DNA of 64,000 nucleotides from Agreia sp. VKM Ac-1783 (GCF_900177765.1 NZ_FXWI01000004.1:248001-312000); one strand, 5' to 3'; shown: positions 44,634-53,255, counted from the first letter of the stretch. Translations and numbers: made by a program. Notes: generated from the sequence alone by a model not told the origin.

Positions 44634-45127
44634 GAAGCTTTCCCTTCGAGCTCGCATTCGCGGCACTGCTCGCCGTTGTGAGCATCGCGGGTGCCGTGCT
44701 CGTGCTGCGACGTGCGCGCAGCACGCCGCAGCAGCGCTCACTCGCGGAGCGCATCGCGATTGCCCTCTGCCTCGCGGTGTGGCTGGCGGCGCTGCTCTTC
44801 ATGACGATGCGCCCGAGTTCTGGACAGGGCACGCTGCTCAACCTCGTGCCGTTGTCCTTCCAAGGCCCGGGAGCGGTCGTCGACGCAGTGCTCAACGTGG
44901 GCGTGTTCGTTCCGCTCGGGCTGCTGCTCGTCGCCGGGGGCTTGCGTTTCCCAGTGACTCTGCTGATCGGGCTGCTGCTGTCGGTGGGCATCGAGCTGAG
45001 TCAGTACCTCGCTCAGGTCGGGCGCACCGCAGACGTCAACGATCTGCTCACGAACACCACGGGAACAGTCCTCGGCTGGGCCGTGGGAGCGGCGATCGTG
45101 CGCGTGCGGCGCCGAATCGACGGGTAG
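44630..45127 (+). CDS. VanZ-family membrane protein
   Basis: 165 residues, about five membrane segments. The NLVPLSF, LLNVGVFVPLGLLL and VGIELSQYLAQVGRTADVNDLLTNTTGTVLGW motifs are the VanZ signature. VanZ proteins raise low-level teicoplanin resistance in enterococci; the role of most homologues is unknown. GTG start overlapping the oxidoreductase stop. Confidence 0.9.
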   Translation: MRSFPFELAFAALLAVVSIAGAVLVLRRARSTPQQRSLAERIAIALCLAVWLAALLFMTMRPSSGQGTLLNLVPLSFQGPGAVVDAVLNVGVFVPLGLLLVAGGLRFPVTLLIGLLLSVGIELSQYLAQVGRTADVNDLLTNTTGTVLGWAVGAAIVRVRRRIDG

Positions 45128-45178
45128 CGCCTCGTCGGTCGTTCGCGAGTTGCCGATTCGATCGCCAAGGAGTCCCGG

Positions 45179-45213
45179 GTGTTGCCAGTTCAGACCAACG
45201 GAACTGGCAACAC
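45179..45213. terminator. Hairpin between convergent genes, possible bidirectional terminator
   Basis: Perfect 13-base stem GTGTTGCCAGTTC (45179-45191) / GAACTGGCAACAC (45201-45213) with a 9-base loop in the 110-base gap between the VanZ and aminotransferase genes. No T-run follows on either side, so Rho-independent termination is uncertain; it may be a palindromic repeat instead. Confidence 0.5.
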
Positions 45214-45237
45214 GAGACCTCCGGGGCGCCTATAGCG

Positions 45238-46299
45238 TCAACTCGACGTCGGGGCCATGGCGAGGGCAGCGAGCACATCGGCCACGTCCTGCTCGTCGTT
45301 CCACAGGTGGAATGCCACCCGCGCGCATCCGGCCCGGCCCGAGGCGACGATGCCGGCAGCGATCAGCGCCTTGAGGTGCCGGCCATCGGCATCCGGCCAT
45401 GTGACGATCGCCTGACCGCGCCGGGGAATGCCCAGCCCCTCGCAGAGCGCATCGCCGAGGGCGACGTTGTGCGCGTGCACCTCGGCGAGGTCGAGCGAGG
45501 CGAAGAGCTCGATGGCGGGCTCCGCTCCCACCCACACAGGCCAGGCCGGCGATACGTCGAAGCTGCGGGCGTCGGCGGCGAGGTTCATGGTGGGGCCGTA
45601 GCAGGATCCCCAGATCTCTTCGCCGGCGTACCAGTTGGCCTGGATCGGTGACAGCGTGCGCTGGTACTCCTCGGAGAGGGTCATGAAGGCGGCTCCGCGC
45701 GGGGCGCACAGCCACTTGTAGGCGTGGCACACGGTGGCGTCGAAAAGCGAAGCGTCGACGGGCATCGCGCCCGCCGCCTGCGTGGTGTCGCAGACGGTGA
45801 GCGCACCGTTCTCGCGGGCTGCCGACACGATGGTGTCGACGTCGGCGACCTTGCCCGAGGCCGACTGCACGAGCGAGAAGGCCACGAGGTGGGTGGTCGG
45901 GGTGATGGATGCCGCGAGCGCCTCGAGCGGTACGTGTCGCACCACGACGCCCCGCTTCTCAGCCACCACGAAGGGGAACACCATCGAGCTGAAGTCGCCG
46001 TCGACGCAGAGCACCTCGGCACCGTCGGGCACCGCGGCCGCCAGCACGCTGACCATGGCCGAGGTCTGCGACCCGATGGCGACCCGGCTGGCGTCGACAT
46101 TCATCATGCGGGCGAAGGATGCGCGGGTACGGTCGATCGTCGCGTCGTATGTGGCGGGCGAGCAGAGCCCGGCCGCCCAGTCCGCCTGATCAGCCTGCAT
46201 CGCCGCGAGCGTCGCCGTGCCGGCCAGCCCGAGCGAGCAGGCGCCGAGGTAGCGTCGGCCACCGACGAACTGCGAACGGGCCTCGGCGAGTGTTGTCAT
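45238..46299 (-). CDS. Aminotransferase class V-fold PLP enzyme
   Basis: 353 residues. The PLP lysine is in VCHAYKWLCAPRG, with DTTQAAGAMPVD as the cofactor-binding Asp region and SQTSAMVSVLAAAVPDG upstream. Resembles the isopenicillin N epimerase/kynureninase/cysteine desulfurase-like branch; the reaction is not known. Divergent from the LysR gene with an 81-base spacer containing a nested palindrome, so it is the probable target of that regulator. Confidence 0.87.
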   Translation of the reverse strand: MTTLAEARSQFVGGRRYLGACSLGLAGTATLAAMQADQADWAAGLCSPATYDATIDRTRASFARMMNVDASRVAIGSQTSAMVSVLAAAVPDGAEVLCVDGDFSSMVFPFVVAEKRGVVVRHVPLEALAASITPTTHLVAFSLVQSASGKVADVDTIVSAARENGALTVCDTTQAAGAMPVDASLFDATVCHAYKWLCAPRGAAFMTLSEEYQRTLSPIQANWYAGEEIWGSCYGPTMNLAADARSFDVSPAWPVWVGAEPAIELFASLDLAEVHAHNVALGDALCEGLGIPRRGQAIVTWPDADGRHLKALIAAGIVASGRAGCARVAFHLWNDEQDVADVLAALAMAPTSS

Positions 46300-46344
46300 G
46301 CATCCAGAGTGATCGCTCGCAAGCCATTCGACAACGGCAGGTTC

Positions 46345-46374
46345 AGCATTCCTGACATAACTGTCGATTATGCT
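46345..46374. promoter_or_regulatory. Nested palindrome, LysR-type operator candidate
   Basis: AGCAT (46345-46349) and ATGCT (46370-46374) are centred on exactly the same point as GACA-TAAC-TGTC (46354-46365), a two-level dyad. It overlaps the -10 (TATGCT, 46369-46374) of the LysR gene, fitting autorepression and control of the divergent aminotransferase. Confidence 0.6.
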
Positions 46375-46380
46375 AAGCGC

Positions 46381-47349
46381 GTGCCCCTCTCCCCTCCTCC
46401 ACGATCCGCCGTCGCAGCAGACCTCGACTCGCAGACCCTGCGCGTGATCAGGGCTGTCGCCGACCGGGGATCGATCACGGCGGCGGCCGCAGCGCTCGGC
46501 TACAGCCAACCCGCGATCAGCCAGAGCATCAAGCGCCTCGAAGAGAAACTGGGCATGCCCGTGCTCACGCGCGTCGCCCGCGGAGTCGAGCTGACCGAGG
46601 CCGGAGAGGTGCTCGCCCGACACGCGGCCACGGTGCTGCGCGCCATCGACTCGGCGGCCGACGAACTCGCCGACCTGTCTGGATTGCGCTCGGGACTGGT
46701 GCGCATCGCGGGCTTCCCCTCTGCGTCGTCGACCGTCGTGCCGCGGCTCCTCGGCGAGATCACCGGCCGGCATCCGGGAGTGCGTTTCAGCTATCTCGAG
46801 GCTGAGCCGCCCGAGGCCGTGCAGGCCGTGCGCGACCACGCCGCCGACATCGCCCTCACCTTCAGCTACCCGGGCGACCCCGACGATCCTCACCGCGCGA
46901 GCGCGTCGGGACTCGTCACCCTGCCGCTGTGGCGCGAGCAGATGCTGCTCGTGGTTCCGGATGCTCCTGGGCTCGGCGACGGGTCGATCGAGCTGGCGAG
47001 CCTCGCCGACTCAGGATGGATCGCGGGATGCCCGCGGTGCCGCGGGCACCTCGTCGAGCTGTGCGAGGCATCCGGATTCACCCCCGCCCTCGGCTACGAG
47101 ACCGACAATGTGCAGGCCGTGCTGGCCATGGTCGCGGCGGGACTCGGCGTCGCGCTGCTGCCCTCGCTGGCCCTCGCGGCGACGCCGCTGCCCGCGGGAG
47201 TCGCGACCCGGCCGCCGAGCGCCGCCGACTATCGCACCGTTCATCTCGTCACGGCACAAGGCTCGGCGGCCGTGCCGGCGATCGGCGCGACGATCGCCGC
47301 GATCCGGTCATTGGATGCCGCCGCCTGGGGCCTCGAGTCTCAGAACTGA
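46381..47349 (+). CDS. LysR-family transcriptional regulator
   Basis: 322 residues. N-terminal winged helix-turn-helix: LRVIRAVADRGSITAAAAALGYSQPAISQSIKRLEEKLGMPVLTR, then a periplasmic-binding-protein-like effector domain. CPRCRGHLVELC supplies two close cysteines in the effector domain, which might sense redox or metal, though this may be chance. GTG start with TATGCT 7-12 bases upstream (leaderless). Divergent regulator of the aminotransferase gene. Confidence 0.9.
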   Translation: MPLSPPPRSAVAADLDSQTLRVIRAVADRGSITAAAAALGYSQPAISQSIKRLEEKLGMPVLTRVARGVELTEAGEVLARHAATVLRAIDSAADELADLSGLRSGLVRIAGFPSASSTVVPRLLGEITGRHPGVRFSYLEAEPPEAVQAVRDHAADIALTFSYPGDPDDPHRASASGLVTLPLWREQMLLVVPDAPGLGDGSIELASLADSGWIAGCPRCRGHLVELCEASGFTPALGYETDNVQAVLAMVAAGLGVALLPSLALAATPLPAGVATRPPSAADYRTVHLVTAQGSAAVPAIGATIAAIRSLDAAAWGLESQN

Positions 47350-47357
47350 GCCGCTTC

Positions 47358-47445
47358 GCTGGTCGAGTAGCGAGGCACGAACCGTGCTATCGAGACCATG
47401 ATCGGTCGGTCTCGGTACGGCCGCGGGCGGCCTACTCGACCAGCG
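47358..47445. repeat. Palindromic repeat, family 1, copy C
   Basis: GCTGGTCGAGTAGCGAGGC at the left and CCTACTCGACCAGCG at the right, with TATCGAGACC and GGTCTCGGTACGGC in the centre. It fills the gap between the convergent LysR and monooxygenase genes; the arms are more diverged than in copies A and B. Confidence 0.78.
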
Positions 47446-47456
47446 CAGCACGCGGC

Positions 47457-47735
47457 TTACGCGCCGTCGACCTCGTAGCGACGCTCGATGCCGGCCGTCG
47501 CGCGGCCCCACTCGCTGGCGGCGACGCGTCGCTGGTGCGCCGCAAACGACTCCGCATCCCGAAAGAGCTCGTCAACCTGCCAGACGAGCGGATCCTCGGT
47601 GTGCGCCACCTCGAACGTGACGCAGCCCGGTTCTGAGCGGGTGAGTTCGACGTGCAGCGGCAGATTCTTCTCGACCGCTCGACGCTGTTCCGCGGTGCCG
47701 CAGACGAGCAGGCCGGTCAGACGCACAGGACTCAT
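47457..47735 (-). CDS. Antibiotic biosynthesis monooxygenase (ABM)-domain protein
   Basis: 92 residues from the ATG at 47735. Ferredoxin-like ABM pattern: LVCGTAEQRRAVEKNLPLHVELTRSEPGCVTFEVAHTEDPLVWQVDELFRDAESFAAHQRRV, matching small quinol monooxygenases of the YgiN kind. Cofactor-free oxygenase or heme/quinone-related role; not certain. CACTCT lies 7-12 bases upstream of the ATG. Confidence 0.82.
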   Translation of the reverse strand: MSPVRLTGLLVCGTAEQRRAVEKNLPLHVELTRSEPGCVTFEVAHTEDPLVWQVDELFRDAESFAAHQRRVAASEWGRATAGIERRYEVDGA

Positions 47736-47774
47736 GAATCGAGAGTGGCACACGGCCGACGATAGGGTCGAGAC

Positions 47775-48248
47775 ATGGCCTCCCGAGTTCGCGTCGCCCT
47801 CGCGGCGTCACTGCTGGCCTGCACTCTCGGACTCGGGCTCGCGGGCTGCACGACGCCCTCCCACTCGGTCGAGCGCAGCGCCGACGAGGCCGAGGCGACG
47901 CTGGAGGCGATCCCGGGTGTCTACGACGCTCGCATAGGCCCCACCAAAGACGGTTTTCAGACGTACATGAGCATCAACATCGAGCTCTCCGACGACTTCG
48001 CGGGCTCCGACCGCGACCTGCTCGATCTTGTGCTCAGGCAGGTCTGGTCGCAGACCGAGGTCGCTCCAGAACGGTATGCGGTCATCCGAGTGACCGGCGC
48101 GGGTCGGACGGTACCCGCAGTGGCGTCCGCACTGACGGAGCTCGACATCGGCTGGCTGCCGTACACCAAGTCCTCATTGTCGATGCTGGGCGACGATCTC
48201 GAGGCTCGCTACGGCACCTGGCCCCGATCGCTCTCGCCCGAGGACTGA
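47775..48248 (+). CDS. Putative lipoprotein of unknown function
   Basis: 157 residues. N-terminal signal with lipobox GLAGCTT, so it is lipid-anchored outside the membrane. The mature part is a small mixed alpha/beta domain (ATLEAIPGVYDARIGPTKDGFQTYMSINIELSDDF) with no recognised family. TAGGGT 7-12 bases before the ATG suggests a leaderless mRNA. Confidence 0.8.
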   Translation: MASRVRVALAASLLACTLGLGLAGCTTPSHSVERSADEAEATLEAIPGVYDARIGPTKDGFQTYMSINIELSDDFAGSDRDLLDLVLRQVWSQTEVAPERYAVIRVTGAGRTVPAVASALTELDIGWLPYTKSSLSMLGDDLEARYGTWPRSLSPED

Positions 48249-48300
48249 CACCCGCCGCACACAGCCTCGGGCACGGTGCGCGGCACTATTCTTGGCTGGC

Positions 48301-49320
48301 GTGAACGGAGATTCAGGAGATTCCACTGAGCAGCCTCTTCGGAGGACGGCCGCGATCGTCGTCAATCCCGCGAAGGTCTCGGTCAAGCTGCTCAGAGCCG
48401 CCGTGGCTCGAGAGGAGGCCCTCGCGGGCTGGGCGTCGTCGACGTGGTTCGAGACGAGCGCCAGCGACGACGGAAGGTCGGCGGCAGAAGACGCCGTGCG
48501 GTCGGGTCCAGATCTCATCGTGGTGGCCGGCGGCGATGGCACTCTGCGGGCGGCGGCCGAGGCGCTCACCGGCAGCGGCATCCCGCTCGGACTGGTGCCG
48601 TCAGGAACGGGCAACCTGTTCGCCCGCGAGCTGAGCCTGCCTCTCAACGACCTGACGGCATCCATCGCTACGGCGTTTCGCGGCGCCGACCGCCCGGTCG
48701 ACGCCGGCCATGCGCTTCTCGAGCGAGCGGATGGGCGCGAGTCGGAGCATGCGTTTCTCGTCATGGCCGGCATCGGCCTCGACGCCCACATGGCCGGGCA
48801 TACGAACGAACGTCTGAAGAAACGCATCGGCTGGCTCGCGTACTCCGACCCCATCGCGCGCAGCATCTTCAGCAACCGGCAGTTCGACCTGAGCTACCGG
48901 CTCGACGACCGACCCGAGGTCGCGACGCGGGCGCACACCGTGATCGTGGGCAACTCGGGCATGCTCACGGGTGGTCTTCTGCTGCTCCCGGGGGCCGTCA
49001 TCGACGACGGGCTCCTCGACGCCGTGATCTTTCGCCCGGGTCGCGGTTCGGGCTGGACCAACATCGGCTATCGCCTCGCCTTCAACCGGATGCTGCACCG
49101 CACGCGGTTCGGCCGCCTGGTCGCCAGTCTCACCCCGAAACCGCGGGCGATCCGCTGGGCGCAGGCCTCGCAGATGCGCGTGCGTTTCTCCGAGGCCCAG
49201 GAGATCCAGCTCGACGGCGACACGCACGGACCGGTCTCGGCGGCATCGCTCACGGTGCGGCACCACGGACTTATCGTCAGGGTGCCCCGACGAGCGCTGC
49301 GATCCGGCGCGGCGAGCTAG
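48301..49320 (+). CDS. Diacylglycerol kinase-like lipid kinase
   Basis: 339 residues. AIVVNPAKVS, then VVAGGDGTLRAAAEALTGSGIPLGLVPSGTGNLFARELSLP is the DagK/YegS/BmrU catalytic signature (GGDGT and GTGN). Likely phosphorylates diacylglycerol or a related lipid to re-enter phospholipid synthesis. GTG at 48301 is preferred; a TTG nine bases earlier is possible, and TATTCT at 48287-48292 is a good -10. Its stop overlaps that of the following convergent gene by four bases. Confidence 0.9.
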   Translation: MNGDSGDSTEQPLRRTAAIVVNPAKVSVKLLRAAVAREEALAGWASSTWFETSASDDGRSAAEDAVRSGPDLIVVAGGDGTLRAAAEALTGSGIPLGLVPSGTGNLFARELSLPLNDLTASIATAFRGADRPVDAGHALLERADGRESEHAFLVMAGIGLDAHMAGHTNERLKKRIGWLAYSDPIARSIFSNRQFDLSYRLDDRPEVATRAHTVIVGNSGMLTGGLLLLPGAVIDDGLLDAVIFRPGRGSGWTNIGYRLAFNRMLHRTRFGRLVASLTPKPRAIRWAQASQMRVRFSEAQEIQLDGDTHGPVSAASLTVRHHGLIVRVPRRALRSGAAS

Positions 49321-50237
49321 AAGACGTACTCCAAGATGTCTGTGCCGAGAGTGCGCATGCCCTCGAGCACGGCGAGTCTGCCGGTGAGGTCGGTGTCGTT
49401 GAAGCGCATGGTGACCGCGTAGGCGACCGAACCGCTCGGCCCGCGCAGAACGCCGGCCTCGCTGCGCACTCCGACGTCGGTGCCGGTCTTGTTCGTGAGC
49501 AAGAGGCCGTGGTCGCTCGTACGGTGCGCCAGAGGGTCGAGGCCGAAGGCGCTGGCGACCATCGAGAGATCCGAGCCGAGGGCGAGCCACTCCATGACCT
49601 GCTGGCTCGTAGCGACGTTCACGACCTCGCCGCGCGAGAGGCCTGCGAACAGGGTGGCCAGCTCGCGTGCCGATCCGACGGAGAGCTGGGGCGCGTCATC
49701 CGGCCCGCGGTAGTCGCGAACCGTGTCGAGCAGGAACGTGCGGGTGAGGCCGAGCGCTTCGCCGCGGGCGCGCACCGCGTCTAGGCCGATGCGGCGGATG
49801 AGCACGTTGGTCGCGAGATTGTCGCTGGCCGCGCCCACGAGGGCTGCGACGTCCCCGACGGGCAACGCGGGCACCTGCAGGTGCTGCCAGAGCCCCGAGT
49901 CAGCCACCGAGTCTTGCGCCGTGCGATTCAGGATGCCGTGGGCCGATTTGTCGCCGTCGCTCAGCCGAGCCGCGATCTCGATGAGCAAGAGGACCTTGCC
50001 GATCGACGCTGTCGGAACAGAGAGGTGATCGTCGACGGAGAAGAGCAGACGATCGGTCTTGACGTCGATGACGCAGGCGGTGATCTGAACTCCGGAGAGG
50101 GCGAGCTGGGTGAGGCTCGCGAAGCCTCGGCGAAAGGCGTCGTCTCCCGCGGTGGCTGCTCCCGAGCGGGCACGCCGGGCCGTGGGCGAATCAGGGGAAT
50201 CGCCCCGTCTGTTGCGCCGCCTGGTGGACTCCGCCAT
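49317..50237 (-). CDS. Class A beta-lactamase-like serine hydrolase
   Basis: 306 residues. The three serine-hydrolase motifs are present: SIGK (nucleophile Ser and Lys), SDN, and KTG in LTNKTGTD. The ExxxN omega-loop that supplies the deacylating Glu of class A beta-lactamases is not visible between SDN and KTG (region LDTVRDYRGPDDAPQLSV), and there is no signal peptide; the N-terminus is basic and disordered. It is therefore probably not a resistance enzyme but a cytoplasmic hydrolase/esterase or penicillin-binding relative. Confidence 0.82.
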   Translation of the reverse strand: MAESTRRRNRRGDSPDSPTARRARSGAATAGDDAFRRGFASLTQLALSGVQITACVIDVKTDRLLFSVDDHLSVPTASIGKVLLLIEIAARLSDGDKSAHGILNRTAQDSVADSGLWQHLQVPALPVGDVAALVGAASDNLATNVLIRRIGLDAVRARGEALGLTRTFLLDTVRDYRGPDDAPQLSVGSARELATLFAGLSRGEVVNVATSQQVMEWLALGSDLSMVASAFGLDPLAHRTSDHGLLLTNKTGTDVGVRSEAGVLRGPSGSVAYAVTMRFNDTDLTGRLAVLEGMRTLGTDILEYVF

Positions 50238-50405
50238 CTCGCCCCCATTCTTCGGACCCCCTCGTCGCACGATCGCATGGCCGAAACTCGCGTGAGGGAT
50301 AACGGGTATCGTGCCACATCCACCTGTGATCGGCCATCGAGTGTCACATGCGCCGGATATGCACCAGCCTCGATTCGGCTGGGGGCCCTTTGACAGAATC
50401 GACGC

Positions 50406-51782
50406 ATGTCCGATCCCCGCGAGCCCTCCGAGCCCGAGTCCACCGAGAACACCCCCGCGACGCCCGCGGAGCCCACTCCGAGCGAGCCGACTCCAAGCGA
50501 GCCGACACCTGCCGCGCCGTCGACGCCGAGTACGCCGCCGTTCCCCGGGGGCACTCCGGCCGCGCCGTCCGCGCCGCCCGCGCCACCGACTCCTCCGACT
50601 CCGCCCGTTCCCTCCACTCCGCCCGCGCCCTCGTTCGCGCCGCCCACGGCTCCGCTGCCGCCGGCATCCATGTCTCTTCCCCCGGTGCAGACGCCGCCGA
50701 CGCCGCCCACTGCACCGTCGGCACCTGCCGCCCCGAGCTACGGCCCGCCCAGCGGTGGGGCCTCGTCGCCCGCGCCCTCCTATGGGGCGCCGCCCGTCTA
50801 CGGGACCCCGGCATCCACCGGCCCGTCAGCACCGACGCCCTCGTACAGCTCGCCCTACGGATCGGGCCCGACGCCCGCCGGCGCACCGCCCGCGGGCGGG
50901 CTGCCGTACACGACCCCCTACGCGCCCGGGCAGCTTCCGCCGCGCAACAAGGGCGGCTGGATGGGCATCCTGAGCATCGTGCTCGGTGGCCTGGCCCTGT
51001 TCGTGTGCTGGATTCCGTTCCTGAACTATTTGACGGTCTTCGGTGCGATCGCCGGTCTGGTCTTCGGCCTCATTGCCCTGTTCCGCAAGTTCGGTTCACG
51101 GGCCCTGTCGCTGACGGGAACGATCGTCTCGGGTGTCGCCTTCCTCCTGACCGTCGTCTTCATAGTCATCTACACGCTCGCCTTCGTCACGGCCGGTTCC
51201 GGCCCCGACTACACCGACACCCCGTACACCTCGAGCCCCTCCGACGATCCGACTGAGTCCGACTCGCCCGACGAGCCCACGGCCGCCCCCGGCGACCCGA
51301 CGGTCGTGCCCGGCGATGCCACCCCCTCGGCCGGTGCGACGGTCTGCGCCGACGGAACCGCGATCGCGCTCGGCAAGGCGGGCATCCTCACGTATGACGG
51401 CGAGAACCAGGCCGAGGTCACGATCGCGGATGTTCAGCTGGATGCCACCGACACGGTGCTCGCCGATAACTCCCTCAACGAGACACCGCCCGACGGCTAC
51501 CAGTACGCGCTCATCTCACTGACGATCAAGCAGCTGGGAACCGAGTCGTTCCCCGCGGGCGCCAGCCGCGGCATCTTCAAGGGCGTCGCCGAAGACATCG
51601 CGTCGCCTGCCGACTACGCGGTGCTGCCCGAACCCGAGCTGCTCTTCGCCCCCGACCTCTCGCAGGGCGACTCGGTCACCGGAAACATCGCGGTGTTCGT
51701 GCCCACCTCGGGTGCGGACTCCGGCTCGCTTCTCGTCGACAACTACTTCACCGACAACACGTGCGAGCTGAAGGTCGGCTAG
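50406..51782 (+). CDS. Pro-rich DUF4190-domain membrane protein
   Basis: 458 residues. Residues ~1-180 are an extremely Pro/Ala/Ser/Thr-rich low-complexity region with PTPSEPTPSEPTP repeats, cytoplasmic by topology; then two membrane segments of DUF4190 type (GILSIVLGGLALFVCWIPFLNYLTVFGAIAGLVFGLIALF; ALSLTGTIVSGVAFLLTVVFIVIYTLAFV); then an acidic linker and an external beta domain resembling DUF4352 (ADVQLDATDTVLADNSLNETPPDGYQYALISLTIKQ). The layout resembles actinobacterial envelope proteins of unknown role. CAGAAT lies 7-12 bases before the ATG. Confidence 0.85.
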   Translation: MSDPREPSEPESTENTPATPAEPTPSEPTPSEPTPAAPSTPSTPPFPGGTPAAPSAPPAPPTPPTPPVPSTPPAPSFAPPTAPLPPASMSLPPVQTPPTPPTAPSAPAAPSYGPPSGGASSPAPSYGAPPVYGTPASTGPSAPTPSYSSPYGSGPTPAGAPPAGGLPYTTPYAPGQLPPRNKGGWMGILSIVLGGLALFVCWIPFLNYLTVFGAIAGLVFGLIALFRKFGSRALSLTGTIVSGVAFLLTVVFIVIYTLAFVTAGSGPDYTDTPYTSSPSDDPTESDSPDEPTAAPGDPTVVPGDATPSAGATVCADGTAIALGKAGILTYDGENQAEVTIADVQLDATDTVLADNSLNETPPDGYQYALISLTIKQLGTESFPAGASRGIFKGVAEDIASPADYAVLPEPELLFAPDLSQGDSVTGNIAVFVPTSGADSGSLLVDNYFTDNTCELKVG

Positions 51783-52061
51783 CCAGTGTCAGCGGGCATA
51801 TAAGGCGGCATTCGCCGACCATTGGACCCGCTTCCACGAGGCGCCCCCTAAACGCTTCATCAGTGGAATGAACGAACTAGCCGCCAGAATCTATCGAGTG
51901 CATTGTCAGCGCGTTTTGGTCGCCGGCGTAATGTGATCTTGGACGAATCTGGCACACGCAGTGTTTTACAATGCGCATGGTGAAGGTGAAGTAGTCCGAT
52001 CACAGGAATATGCCTCCCGTACCGCCGTCCACCAGGACATCAGCGACCAGAGGATCACGCA
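51783..52061. other. Spacer at the left edge of the accessory island, no gene seen
   Basis: 279 bases without a credible coding region on either strand. Base composition falls markedly here (runs such as TTTTACAATG and GTTTTGG), and the style persists to the end of the window. No tRNA, integrase or flanking repeat was recognised, so the mode of entry of the island is open. Confidence 0.5.
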
Positions 52062-53255
52062 TCAGCGCGCTACCGCTTGGTCGGCTGCACGGGTTCCGTG
52101 ACCTGTAAGAACGTGAGTTGATCGAGCCGCCTTTTCACCATCTCGAGCGAATCGATCCGACGTCCCCCAAAGTTCCATGGGCTTCCCAATCCCTTCCCGT
52201 CGTGCTGTCTGAAGAACGTCAAATCCCCAGGCGACGTCAAAGACAGCCATTCCGCAAGCGAGGAAAACGACACGTTTGTCGTCCTTCATCGACTGGCCTC
52301 CAGCAATCACGGCGCCGAGATCTCGAGATTCGTCCAGCGGCGGAAGGAATTCCTTGTCAATAAGTTCATACAACGGTGCCCCCATCAGGGATCCGTAATC
52401 CGGCTCTAGACTACCTGCCGCTCGCGAGTCTTCGACGTAGTCCTGGTGAAGGGGGATGTGGTCGTAGACGATCTCACTCTCTGTCCACAGTTCGGAGTCA
52501 GACTGCATTGGCCCGCTGAGCAGTATCACCGCGTTCGGGGCAAAGGCATCAGCCGGAATGAAGAGTGGTGCTGTACGCGAGGCGGCGACGGATACGATGT
52601 CCGCGTCACGAACACAATCCTGGGCGTCATTAGCTAAACGCGCGCTGATGTGAAATTCGGCTCGAAGCCAGGCAACGAAATCCTCGGCTTTTTCTCTGCT
52701 CCGATTGTGGCAGACGATTGAGGAAATCGATGGCTGTTGAGTCAGTAGCGCTCGAACGACAGCACGGTTCACGACACCGCAACCCACCACAGCAAGAGTG
52801 GTAGCAATGCTTCGCACAAGATAACGGCTGGCGACAGCGGGAACGGCCCCAGTACGGGCGGCACTGAGCCGATTCGCAGACATAAAGGCCAGCGGCTCTC
52901 CCGTGTGCTTGTCGTTCAACATCAGGGTCAGAACTGAGCGCGGCAAACCGCGCTCTACGTTGCGTGGATTCGATCCATACCATTTATTGCCGCATATATC
53001 GAAGCGACCGCCCACGTAAGCGGGCATCGTGACGAAGCGACGATCCGGACCCGCAGTCGGCATATGTGAAAAGGAGGAGGTCTCGGGCAGCGGGAGTCCC
53101 ATTCCATGGCTAGAGCGCTTCGGCCCACCCATGACATAGTCCTGAGCGTGCAAGATGCGAAAGACCTCGTCCGCAACGTCCACGCAGCTGGCGGCGTTGT
53201 CGACGCCGCTCAATCTCATGTCCGCATCCGATAAATACAGAAACTCGGTAAACAT
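52062..53255 (-). CDS. Ornithine cyclodeaminase-family protein, tyramine oxidase subunit B type
   Basis: 397 residues. The N-terminus MFTEFLYLSDADMRLSGVDNAASCVDV and the blocks GPDRRFVTMPAYVGGRFDICGNKWYGSNPRNVERGLPRSVLTLMLND and PLAFMSANRLSAARTGAVP match the OCD/mu-crystallin proteins named tyramine oxidase subunit B; a Rossmann NAD(P) domain follows (TLAVVGCGVVNRAVVRALL). The start at 53255 agrees with the family and has AAGGAG eight bases upstream; a 40-codon reading frame overlaps its front. Probably deaminates or reduces a cyclic or amino substrate of the island. First gene on the left, divergent from the permease. Confidence 0.86.
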   Translation of the reverse strand: MFTEFLYLSDADMRLSGVDNAASCVDVADEVFRILHAQDYVMGGPKRSSHGMGLPLPETSSFSHMPTAGPDRRFVTMPAYVGGRFDICGNKWYGSNPRNVERGLPRSVLTLMLNDKHTGEPLAFMSANRLSAARTGAVPAVASRYLVRSIATTLAVVGCGVVNRAVVRALLTQQPSISSIVCHNRSREKAEDFVAWLRAEFHISARLANDAQDCVRDADIVSVAASRTAPLFIPADAFAPNAVILLSGPMQSDSELWTESEIVYDHIPLHQDYVEDSRAAGSLEPDYGSLMGAPLYELIDKEFLPPLDESRDLGAVIAGGQSMKDDKRVVFLACGMAVFDVAWGFDVLQTARREGIGKPMELWGTSDRFARDGEKAARSTHVLTGHGTRAADQAVAR

